A DNA stretch of 64,000 bases, from contig NZ_CANLGU010000002.1 of the NCBI RefSeq assembly GCF_947490405.1, positions 558,001-622,000 of the forward strand, read 5' to 3'. This document shows, piece by piece, positions 55,014 to 62,919 of this stretch (position 1 is the stretch's first letter; every line of letters starts with the position of its first letter). The stretch is from an uncultured Algibacter sp. (lineage in GTDB: Bacteria > Bacteroidota > Bacteroidia > Flavobacteriales > Flavobacteriaceae). Made by a program: the position numbers and the translations under genes. Under the pieces are notes generated by a model that saw only the letters and a program-made list of their open reading frames with translations, did no database searches and was not told the origin of the DNA.

Positions 55014-57698
55014 ATGAAAAAAGTTTTAAAAATCGTTGGAATAACCATATTAATCATCATTACACTTTTAATAGCCATTCCGTTTGCTTTTCAAGGGCAA
55101 ATTAAAGACATGGTTAAACGTTTTATAAACGAAAATGTGAATGCTAAAGTAGAATTCAGCGATGTTAACCTAAGTTTTATTAGAAGTTTTCCGCAAGCGC
55201 ATCTTAGTGTAAACAATTTGGTGATTACTAATTTTGAACCTTTTAAAGATGAAACGTTTGCCACTGCCAAGGACATTTCATTTACCATGAATATTACTGA
55301 ATTATTTAAGTCTGCTAATGAAGCGCCTTTGGTTGTGAACACGATTAGTATTGACGAGGCACTTTTGACCTTGAAAACTGATAAATTCGGGAATAATAAT
55401 TATGATATAACCAAAGAAAGAGAAAGCCAAACCATCCCTGAAAGTGATAACAATAATGGATTTGGATTTGATATTGAAGATTACCAAATAAAGAAAAGTG
55501 CTTTTACTTATATAGACGAAGGTTCTGATATTTTAATTCAGGTAACAGAATTGAATCATGAAGGGCATGGTACGTTTTCTGCCAAAGCTTCGGAATTAGA
55601 TACGCAAAGTGAAGCGAATGTGAGTATTTCATTAGATAGCACAAATTATTTAAGTAACAACCCTATTAAGCTTAATGCTTTGATTGGTATAGACCTTCAA
55701 AACTCAAAATACACTTTTAAAGAAAATAAAGGGTTTATTAACGATTTGCCTTTAGAATTTAACGGCTATGTGCAACAAGTTGAAAACGGACAAGAAATAG
55801 ATATATCGTTTGAAAATCCAGAATCTGACTTTAAAAATTTCTTAGCAGTCATTCCTAATGAATATTCAAAAAACATAGAAGGCGTTCAAACCACTGGCGA
55901 TTTTAAGATAAAAGGCATTGTTAAAGGTTTAAGTTCAGAAGAAACGATACCAAATATAAATGTTGGTATTACATCTAATAATGCGTCCTTTAAATATCCT
56001 GATTTACCAAAACGCGTGAGTAATATTACGATTGATACACGTATTAAAAACGAAACCGGAAAAACTGATGACACATATATAGATATTAAAACCCTAAACT
56101 TTAAAATTGATGAAGATATGTTTAAGTCGTCCGTTACATTAAAAAATTTAACCAGAAACATGTTGGTTAATGCTAATGTGGATGGTGTTTTGAATTTAGG
56201 AAACATTACAAAAGTATACCCTGTAGAGCTAGAAAATACACTCACTGGTATTTTAAAAGGAAAAATAAGTACGTCTTTTGATATGAAAGCTATTGAAACT
56301 AATGCTTACGAACGCATTAAAAATAGCGGTTCTGCGAGTATCACAGATTTTGTGTTTTCTTCAAAGGATATTGTAAATCCAATTCATATTTCTGAAGCTA
56401 ATATGGCTTTTAACCCTGGAAGGGTTTCACTAAATAATTTTAAAGCTAAAACGGGAGATAGTGATTTGAATGCAGTGGGAACCATTAATAACCTATTAGG
56501 TTTTCTTTTAAGTGATAATACGTTGAAAGGTAATTTTAATGTGAACTCTACCGTGTTTAAAGTAAGTGATTTTATGTCTGAAGATGAAACTGTTTCTGAA
56601 GGTAATAAAACTACTAGCGATTCAGAATCTTTAAAAATCCCATCATTTTTAGATTGTACAATAAATGCCAATGCCCAAACTGTTATTTACGACAATTTGA
56701 ATCTTAAAAATGTTACGGGAACGCTTTATATAAAAGACCAAAAAGCCTCATTGCAAAATATGACTTCGTCTCTTTTTGATGGAAAATTAGCAATCAATGG
56801 CGCAGTATCTACTAAAGAAGAAACACCAGTTTTTGATTTAAAATTGGGGGCTCAAGATTTTGATATCGCTCAGTCTTTTAAAGGCATGGAATTACTTCAG
56901 AATTTGGCGCCAATTGTAAAACTATTCCAAGGAAAACTTAATACCACGCTAAGTCTTTCGGGGTCTTTAGATAAAGAATTTTCTCCTGTATTAAATTCGG
57001 TTTCTGGTGATGCACTAGCAGAATTATTAACTACTAAAATTAATACTCAAGACGGGTTGTTAAGTAAACTAGAAGGCTCTTTAAGTTTTATTGAATTTGA
57101 CAAGTTAAATTTAAAAGATGTGAAAACGAAACTAGATTTTGCTGATGGAAAAGTTGCCGTTAAACCTTTTGATTTAAAGTATAAGGATATTGCTATTGAA
57201 GTGTCTGGAGCGCATGGTTTTGATAAAACACTTAACTATAATGCTGTGTTTAATGTCCCTGCAAAATACTTGGGGAGTGAAGTAAATCGATTGATTGGTA
57301 AAATAAATGATACTGAAGTGAATAATATAACGATTCCAGTAACTGCTAATATTTCTGGGGTTTTTACAAATCCTACTGTTAAAACAGACTTGACTAGTGG
57401 TGTTAAAAGCTTAACCAATCAGCTTATTGAAATTCAAAAACAAAAGTTGTTAAGTCAAGGAAAGGATAAGGTTAAAGATTTAATTGGCGACGTTATTGGT
57501 GGTAATAAGACAAAAACTGACTCTATAAAAAAAGAGCAGAACAATTCGGTTACCGATGTGCTTACTGATATTTTAAGATCTAAAAAACCACAAGACTCTA
57601 CTGCAGCTGATACTACAAAATCTACAACTAAAGTAATTAAAAATGTTCTGGGTGGTTTGTTAGGAAGCAAGAAAAACGAAAATGATTCTATAGATTAA
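55014..57698 (+). CDS. AsmA-like inner-membrane-anchored protein
   Basis: An 894-residue protein with one N-terminal transmembrane helix (about 5-28) and a large periplasmic region. The AsmA N-terminal pattern (FINENVNAKVEFSDVNLSFIRSFPQAHLSVNNLVI) and the C-terminal AsmA_2/DUF3971-like beta strands fit the AsmA/TamB superfamily, whose members form lipid-transfer grooves between membranes. The C-terminal 100 residues are low complexity, rich in Lys, Ser and Thr. Monocistronic, next to yhhQ. Role in outer-membrane lipid transport is inferred from family. Confidence 0.85.
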   Translation: MKKVLKIVGITILIIITLLIAIPFAFQGQIKDMVKRFINENVNAKVEFSDVNLSFIRSFPQAHLSVNNLVITNFEPFKDETFATAKDISFTMNITELFKSANEAPLVVNTISIDEALLTLKTDKFGNNNYDITKERESQTIPESDNNNGFGFDIEDYQIKKSAFTYIDEGSDILIQVTELNHEGHGTFSAKASELDTQSEANVSISLDSTNYLSNNPIKLNALIGIDLQNSKYTFKENKGFINDLPLEFNGYVQQVENGQEIDISFENPESDFKNFLAVIPNEYSKNIEGVQTTGDFKIKGIVKGLSSEETIPNINVGITSNNASFKYPDLPKRVSNITIDTRIKNETGKTDDTYIDIKTLNFKIDEDMFKSSVTLKNLTRNMLVNANVDGVLNLGNITKVYPVELENTLTGILKGKISTSFDMKAIETNAYERIKNSGSASITDFVFSSKDIVNPIHISEANMAFNPGRVSLNNFKAKTGDSDLNAVGTINNLLGFLLSDNTLKGNFNVNSTVFKVSDFMSEDETVSEGNKTTSDSESLKIPSFLDCTINANAQTVIYDNLNLKNVTGTLYIKDQKASLQNMTSSLFDGKLAINGAVSTKEETPVFDLKLGAQDFDIAQSFKGMELLQNLAPIVKLFQGKLNTTLSLSGSLDKEFSPVLNSVSGDALAELLTTKINTQDGLLSKLEGSLSFIEFDKLNLKDVKTKLDFADGKVAVKPFDLKYKDIAIEVSGAHGFDKTLNYNAVFNVPAKYLGSEVNRLIGKINDTEVNNITIPVTANISGVFTNPTVKTDLTSGVKSLTNQLIEIQKQKLLSQGKDKVKDLIGDVIGGNKTKTDSIKKEQNNSVTDVLTDILRSKKPQDSTAADTTKSTTKVIKNVLGGLLGSKKNENDSID

Positions 57699-57816
57699 TT
57701 TTAATTATTTTTAGATAATAAGTTAATTGTAAGAGGTTAGCGTTGCCTAGGTGTACATTATAAAACAAAGAATAAAAAAGCTATAACGAAAATTTGACAG
57801 TAACCCTAACCAAGTA

Positions 57817-59370
57817 TTAAATATTTGTAGCTGCTTCTGCACAACGCTCACCATCCATAGCTGCGGAAACAATACCTCCGGCATAACCGCCACCTTCACC
57901 ACAGGGAAATAAATTATTGATTTGAGGGTGCTGTAATTGCTCATTTCTTGGAATAGAAACTGGTGATGAGGTTCTAGATTCTACACCAACTATATTAGCT
58001 TCTTCTGTATAATAGCCTTTCATTTTTCTTCCAAAAGCCTCAAAGCCTTTTCTGAGCCTGCCACCAATAAATTTTGGTAATAAAGAGTGTAGTGGTGCAG
58101 ATTTTAAACCTGGTTGATAGGAGGTGCTATTTAATTTGGGCGATAATTTGCCATCAACAAAATCCGTTAATCTTTGTGCAGGAGCTACTTGACTTCTACC
58201 ACCAGCTGTAAATGCTAAACGCTCTAAATTTTTTTGATATTCTAAGCCTTTTAAGGCGGCAAATTTTTCGTATTTTGGTAAATCGGTATCTGCATTAATC
58301 TCTACAACAATACCTGAATTGGCATATAAATTATTTCGCTTTGATGGAGACATGCCATTTACCACAACCTCACCATTAGCAGTTGCAGCGGGTACAATAA
58401 AGCCACCAGGACACATGCAAAAGGAATACACTCCACGGTCTTTTACTTGATGTACTAAACTGTAAGATGCGGCAGGAAGTAATTCATGACGATTGCCAGA
58501 ACAATGATACTGAATGGAATCAATTATATGTTGCGGATGTTCTACACGAACTCCCATTGCAAATGATTTTGCTTCTAAAGCAATGGTTTTTTTATTTAAT
58601 AGATAAAAGATGTCTCTGGCTGAATGACCTGTGGCTAGAATGACTTTTTTAACAGGAATTTCGTTATTATCATTTAATTGTATGGCTGTTATTTTTTGAT
58701 CTTTTAAAACGAAATTTGTAACACGAGTTTCAAAATGAATTTCACCACCATATTTAAGAATGGTTTCTCGTATATTCTGAACCACTTTTGGAAGTTTATT
58801 GGTGCCAATGTGCGGATGTGCATCAATTAAAATTTGCTCGGTGGCACCATGATAAACTAAGTTTTCAAAAATACGTCGTACATCACCACGCTTTAAGCTT
58901 CTGGTGTATAGTTTGCCATCGCTATATGTTCCTGCTCCACCTTCACCAAAACAATAATTGGAATCTTCATTTACAAAATGGTCTTGGTTTATGGCTCTTA
59001 AATCTCTACGACGATCTTGAACATTTTTACCGCGCTCTAAAACAATGGGTTTAAAACCCAATTCAATACACCTTAGAGCTGCGTACATGCCTGCAGGACC
59101 AAAACCTATAATATGAATGGGTTTAGCTTTAGATATGTTTTTATACTCAAAAATATATTCTGAGTTTTCTGGAACAGGCTCTTTAATATATACCGCTACT
59201 TTGTAATTTAAAATAATTTTAGGTTTCCTAGCATCAATAGACTTTCTCAGGACTTTTACGCCTGAAATATCTTTTCTGTCAATATCTAGTTTAATGGCAG
59301 ATTTTAAAACTAAAATATTAGGTTGCTCTTCCTCTTTAAGGGTAATACGAAGTTGTATTTCTTTTAGCAT
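57817..59370 (-). CDS. FAD-dependent oxidoreductase (COG2509 type)
   Basis: A 517-residue flavoprotein. The FAD-binding IIGFGPAGMYAALRCIELGFKPIVLERG lies near residue 92, after an N-terminal ~85-residue domain. CFGEGGAGTYSDGKLYTR and the C-terminal CGEGGGYAGGIVSAAMDGERCAEAA are characteristic of the uncharacterised FAD-dependent dehydrogenase family. No substrate is known. It is transcribed in the same direction as the DHFR fusion gene, which ends 20 bp upstream, so they are probably cotranscribed. Confidence 0.88.
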   Translation of the reverse strand: MLKEIQLRITLKEEEQPNILVLKSAIKLDIDRKDISGVKVLRKSIDARKPKIILNYKVAVYIKEPVPENSEYIFEYKNISKAKPIHIIGFGPAGMYAALRCIELGFKPIVLERGKNVQDRRRDLRAINQDHFVNEDSNYCFGEGGAGTYSDGKLYTRSLKRGDVRRIFENLVYHGATEQILIDAHPHIGTNKLPKVVQNIRETILKYGGEIHFETRVTNFVLKDQKITAIQLNDNNEIPVKKVILATGHSARDIFYLLNKKTIALEAKSFAMGVRVEHPQHIIDSIQYHCSGNRHELLPAASYSLVHQVKDRGVYSFCMCPGGFIVPAATANGEVVVNGMSPSKRNNLYANSGIVVEINADTDLPKYEKFAALKGLEYQKNLERLAFTAGGRSQVAPAQRLTDFVDGKLSPKLNSTSYQPGLKSAPLHSLLPKFIGGRLRKGFEAFGRKMKGYYTEEANIVGVESRTSSPVSIPRNEQLQHPQINNLFPCGEGGGYAGGIVSAAMDGERCAEAATNI

Positions 59371-59389
59371 TTGATAGAATCAATTGAAA

Positions 59390-60307
59390 CTATTTTCGTT
59401 CATAAGTCAAAAACGAAAATTCATAGTCATGATTACCGTCTTTTTTATGAAACACATTTGCAGTTTCTTTCCAAACCGAATTATCTACTTCAGGAAAAAA
59501 GGTATCTGCATCAAAATCATGATGCACACGTGTTAATTCAATTTTATCTGCAATAGTCATAGCTTGTTTGTAAATCTGACCACCACCAATAATAAATGGC
59601 TGCGAATCACTTTTTGAAGCGTCAATAGCATCTTCCAAACTATGTACAATTATAACACCCTCAGGTGCTTTGTAGTCTTTCTGTCTTGTAATAACAACAT
59701 GTGTTCTGTTGGGTAAAGGCTTTGGGAAACTCTCGAAAGTTTTACGCCCCATGATAATATGATGTCCGTTAGTAAGCGATTTAAAACGTTTTAGATCATC
59801 ACTTAAATGCCAAATGAGCTTATTTCCCAAACCAATAGCATTATTCTCTGCAGCAGCAACTATAATGGTAAGTTCAGGTTTTTGTTTTTTAGTTTTTTTA
59901 TTTGATTCTGAATACACTTCGCTTTGCGCTATAAGTTTTTCTTCTTTGATGAAGTCTCCTTTAAGTTTATCAATACGCTGTTGCTGTTTAGCAACCAATT
60001 TATCAAGTTGTTGTTTTTCCCAAGTTTTCCCCATAAACTTATTTGTAATAAAAACATTAAAAAGATGGTATGCAAACAGGAACAACCATATAAGGATGGC
60101 AAATACGAACCAATCTATTCCAAAAAGTTTAAAATCCTTACCAATACCAAGTACAGTATTTGCCAGAATTAAAAAAATAGCACCAATTAAAAAAATTACA
60201 AAATGTACATATAAACGTTTTTTTTGTTTAATGCGTCTTTGGGCATTTTCTATAAGCTCCAATTGGTCTTTATCTATTTGTGGTATAGGTTTCTTTTTTC
60301 CAAACAT
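59390..60307 (-). CDS. folA: 2TM-anchored dihydrofolate reductase
   Basis: A 305-residue fusion. Residues about 15-100 form a 2TM domain with two transmembrane helices (about 30-52 and 65-88). A charged coiled-coil linker (KQQQRIDKLKGDF, about 98-145) leads to a complete DHFR (about 146-305) with AENNAIGLGNKLIWHLSDDLKRF (catalytic Asp), GHHIIMGRKTFESF, FIIGGGQIYKQAM and DADTFFPEVD. It would reduce dihydrofolate at the inner face of the membrane. Most bacterial DHFRs are soluble, about 160 residues. It lies upstream of the FAD enzyme gene. Confidence 0.92.
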   Translation of the reverse strand: MFGKKKPIPQIDKDQLELIENAQRRIKQKKRLYVHFVIFLIGAIFLILANTVLGIGKDFKLFGIDWFVFAILIWLFLFAYHLFNVFITNKFMGKTWEKQQLDKLVAKQQQRIDKLKGDFIKEEKLIAQSEVYSESNKKTKKQKPELTIIVAAAENNAIGLGNKLIWHLSDDLKRFKSLTNGHHIIMGRKTFESFPKPLPNRTHVVITRQKDYKAPEGVIIVHSLEDAIDASKSDSQPFIIGGGQIYKQAMTIADKIELTRVHHDFDADTFFPEVDNSVWKETANVFHKKDGNHDYEFSFLTYERK

Positions 60308-60622
60308 ATAAATGAAATAATAAGTGTAAAGTTAAAGCTTTTTAGCAAGACTAAAACATCAAATTGAAAGTGCTAAAATAAAAATATAAGCAAAATCAAT
60401 TTTGTTTTAAAAAGCGCTGATAATCAGGTAAAAACAGTAGTTTTAGATTGTTAATCTAGTAAATTTTTTGCTAAAATTTTGCCTACTTTAACTTTTTGTA
60501 GAATTCAAATTATCAAATTGATAATTTTTTAAAAGTAAAGAGTACTAGATGGTTACGGGTTATAAATAGTTTATAAATTTGTACCGATAATAAAAGAAAA
60601 AAACAAATTAAATCATATAATT
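60308..60622. other. Intergenic region with hairpin and -7 box
   Basis: This 315-bp divergent region has no ORF. It holds a hairpin AAATTATCA (60507-60515)/TGATAATTT (60519-60527) followed by TTTT, and TAAATTTG at 60574-60581, a fair -7 box for the gene at 60623. No clear TTG is at the right spacing. Confidence 0.4.
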
Positions 60623-60919
60623 ATGGCTATTAAAAAACAATTTTTAAAAAGTAAACCAGTTTGTAAAGTAACTTTTTCTTTACCAGCTGAAGATGCAAAG
60701 AAAGTATCTGTTGTTGGTTCTTTCAACGATTGGAATGCTAAAAAAGCGCCGCTTAAAAAATTAAAGAATGGTACCTTTAAAGGGACTGTTGATTTAGAAG
60801 CTGGAAGCTCTTACGAATTTAAATACATTGTAGACGGTGTTTACGTTAACGATGATGCTGCCGATGCTTATGCATGGAATGATTTTGCTGGTGCGGAAAA
60901 CAGTGTTGTAAATGTTTAA
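60623..60919 (+). CDS. CBM48-type glycogen-binding domain protein
   Basis: A 98-residue protein that is essentially one early-set, AMPK-type carbohydrate-binding module (CBM48). CKVTFSLPAEDAKKVSVVGSFNDWNAKKAPLKK has the Trp of the sugar-binding face, and SYEFKYIVDGVYVNDDAADAYAWNDF completes the fold. There is no catalytic domain and no signal peptide, so it probably binds glycogen or similar glucans in the cytoplasm. It is monocistronic with a very strong terminator, and high expression is suggested by that isolated layout. Confidence 0.86.
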   Translation: MAIKKQFLKSKPVCKVTFSLPAEDAKKVSVVGSFNDWNAKKAPLKKLKNGTFKGTVDLEAGSSYEFKYIVDGVYVNDDAADAYAWNDFAGAENSVVNV

Positions 60920-60932
60920 TTATTAGTTTTAA

Positions 60933-60978
60933 AATAACACAAAAGCACCTCATTAGAGGTGCTTTTGTGTTATTTGTA
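60933..60978 (+). terminator. Strong terminator of the CBM48 gene
   Basis: A perfect 19-bp stem, 60933-60951 with 60956-60974, loop ATTA, ending in T-rich sequence. The core is AAAAGCACCTC/GAGGTGCTTTT. Confidence 0.92.
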
Positions 60979-61177
60979 TATGTTTTTGTTGGCTTTCATA
61001 GCTTCAAAAAGGATAACACTGTTATTCCTAGTGTGTGCTATTTGATGAAGGTTTTTTAATGGCTTTTTTAGATGTTTCTGTTTAAACTTTATTACGATTA
61101 GTTTACAGTAAAGTTAGCAAATAATTACTGATACAGAAAGTGAAAGTCCGCGAGAGCTTTAGCATGTAGGCAAAAAA

Positions 61178-61211
61178 CCAGCAATACAGTTTATACCTCA
61201 TTGTGCGCTGG
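61178..61211 (-). repeat. Cassette-like hairpin overlapping the GrpB stop
   Basis: On the minus strand CCAGC (61211-61207) and GCTGG (61182-61178) bracket a loop that contains GTATAAACTG and the GrpB stop codon; an inner AAT/ATT pair leaves an asymmetric GCAC bulge. It is followed by a TTTTTTG tract and GCCTAC. It acts as a hairpin but its asymmetry resembles gene-cassette tails. Confidence 0.4.
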
Positions 61212-61784
61212 CTTTTTATCTATTAGTTCTAAAGTTTCTTTTACAAAATCCGTTTTTCCAAGTACGTAAGAACCTCTATCATTTTTAAATTTAGAAGCTA
61301 ACTCAATCTTTAAATCTTCGTATTCTTTTGCTCGTTTTTTATTCTTATTTAAATAATTTTTAAATTCTATCTGTCTCCACATTACGTTATCTTTTGGACA
61401 CATATGAATATGGAAAATTTGTTCTTTCTTTCCTTCTAGGTTGTAGCCTTTGCCAAAGTTTGAATATGCTTCAATATTTTCTCTTGCCGGAATTACAAAG
61501 TGAGTGTAACCTAATTCGGAGAATTTTTCAATTAGATTTTCGTCAAATAGTTTTTCTTTCGGTATTTCTATCATTAAATCTATATATGGTTTTGATTTAA
61601 TACCTGTAATAGATGAACTACCAAAATGCTCTACCCGTAATATTATTTCATCCCCTAATTTTTGAATTATTCGTTTTTTTTCTTTTTCGTAAATATTTTT
61701 CCATTCAGTATTATGGTCAACTAACTCAATTGGAAAAAGAGTATTCCAATCTTCTTTAGTTAAATCATATAAAGTTTTTTTCAT
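61191..61784 (-). CDS. GrpB-family nucleotidyltransferase-like protein (UPF0157)
   Basis: A 197-residue protein. The core ILRVEHFGSSSITGIKSKPYIDLMIEIPK matches the GrpB family (GSxSxxxGxxxKPxIDxxI), a branch of the nucleotidyltransferase fold. IFHIHMCPKDNVMWRQIEFKNYL is the other conserved block. Function is unknown; some relatives are linked to toxin-antitoxin-like cassettes or CoA metabolism. Its last residues, KPAHNEV, are encoded by the hairpin at 61178-61211. It is isolated, and could be mobile. Confidence 0.86.
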   Translation of the reverse strand: MKKTLYDLTKEDWNTLFPIELVDHNTEWKNIYEKEKKRIIQKLGDEIILRVEHFGSSSITGIKSKPYIDLMIEIPKEKLFDENLIEKFSELGYTHFVIPARENIEAYSNFGKGYNLEGKKEQIFHIHMCPKDNVMWRQIEFKNYLNKNKKRAKEYEDLKIELASKFKNDRGSYVLGKTDFVKETLELIDKKPAHNEV

Positions 61785-61920
61785 TCAATTTCGTTTTTTT
61801 TGCATTGCGAACAATGCAAAGATAAGTTCTCATTTCAATTTAACTTATCGATTGTTAAATGAAGTTAGCTGAGATTTTTTTACAAAGTCAATTTTAAAAA
61901 CACTTGATTATTGTGAAACC

Positions 61921-62745
61921 CTAAATAGCCACAACTCCTTTAATATGTGGATGCGGATTATAATCTACCAACGTAAAGTCTTCAAAACCGAAATCAAAAA
62001 TATCTTTAATTTCTGGGTTTAGAATCATTTTTGGTAACGGACGAATATCTCTTGAAAGTTGTAATTCTAATTGCTCATAGTGGTTGCTGTAGATGTGTGC
62101 ATCACCAAAAGTATGGATGAATTCTCCAGCTTCATAACCACATACTTGCGCCATCATCATGGTAAATAAGGCATAGGATGCGATATTAAAAGGAACGCCT
62201 AAAAAAATATCTGCACTTCTTTGATAGAGTTGGCAAGATAATTTACCATTGGCTACATAAAATTGAAAAAATGCATGACAAGGTGGTAGAGCTGCCTTAC
62301 CATTTGCTACGTTTTCACTAAAACTTTTAGAAGTGTCTGGTAACACCGAAGGATTCCAAGCAGATACTAACATTCTCCTACTATTAGGGTTGTTTTTTAG
62401 TGCGTGAATAACTTCTTTTATTTGGTCAATTTCGTCATTATTCCAGTTGCGCCATTGATGCCCGTAGACAGGACCTAAATCGCCATTTTCATCTGCCCAT
62501 TCATTCCAAATACGCACACCATTTTCTGTAAGATATTTAGTGTTTGTATCGCCTTTTAAAAACCAAAGTAATTCATATATAATAGATTTTAAATGAAGCT
62601 TTTTGGTAGTTACCATAGGAAAACCTTCACTTAAATCGAAACGCATTTGGTAACCAAAAACACTTTTAGTTCCAGTACCAGTTCGGTCTCCTTTTTCATT
62701 TCCGTTTTCTAAAACATGTTTTACTAGGTCGTGATATTGTTTCAT
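61921..62745 (-). CDS. thyA: Thymidylate synthase
   Basis: A 274-residue ThyA that methylates dUMP to dTMP with methylene-tetrahydrofolate, producing dihydrofolate. I use the ATG at 62745 ([12 protein letters not shown]); a frame-matched ATG at 62757 lies inside a hairpin. [17 protein letters not shown], the catalytic Cys in [31 protein letters not shown] and the C-terminal KGVVAI are intact. Its product feeds the membrane DHFR encoded 1.6 kb away. Confidence 0.96.
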   Translation of the reverse strand: MKQYHDLVKHVLENGNEKGDRTGTGTKSVFGYQMRFDLSEGFPMVTTKKLHLKSIIYELLWFLKGDTNTKYLTENGVRIWNEWADENGDLGPVYGHQWRNWNNDEIDQIKEVIHALKNNPNSRRMLVSAWNPSVLPDTSKSFSENVANGKAALPPCHAFFQFYVANGKLSCQLYQRSADIFLGVPFNIASYALFTMMMAQVCGYEAGEFIHTFGDAHIYSNHYEQLELQLSRDIRPLPKMILNPEIKDIFDFGFEDFTLVDYNPHPHIKGVVAI

Positions 62746-62747
62746 AA

Positions 62748-62771
62748 CATTCCCCATGAAAATGGGGATCT
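62748..62771. repeat. 24-nt dispersed hairpin, CATTC...GGATCT class
   Basis: TCCCCAT (62751-62757) pairs with ATGGGGA (62762-62768), loop GAAA. Ends CATTC and GGATCT match the element at 6358-6381. It lies in the thyA leader, 3 bp before the ATG used, and carries the alternative upstream ATG. A T tract follows on the plus strand. Confidence 0.6.
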
Positions 62772-62919
62772 TTTTTTAATTAAACTTGGATTTTTAAAAG
62801 CAACGTAAAAATAAAAAATAGGTCGAAATGAAAAACTTTACCTATCAATATATTATAAGAAAGTTATTAACGAAATTTTCTGTTTTGTGATTAAACAACT
62901 AATCTTTACTAATTTGTTT

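Noticed and set aside
59814-60311. A 165-codon plus-strand ORF
   Set aside because: It is the antisense shadow of the 2TM-DHFR gene, whose domains are clearly recognisable.
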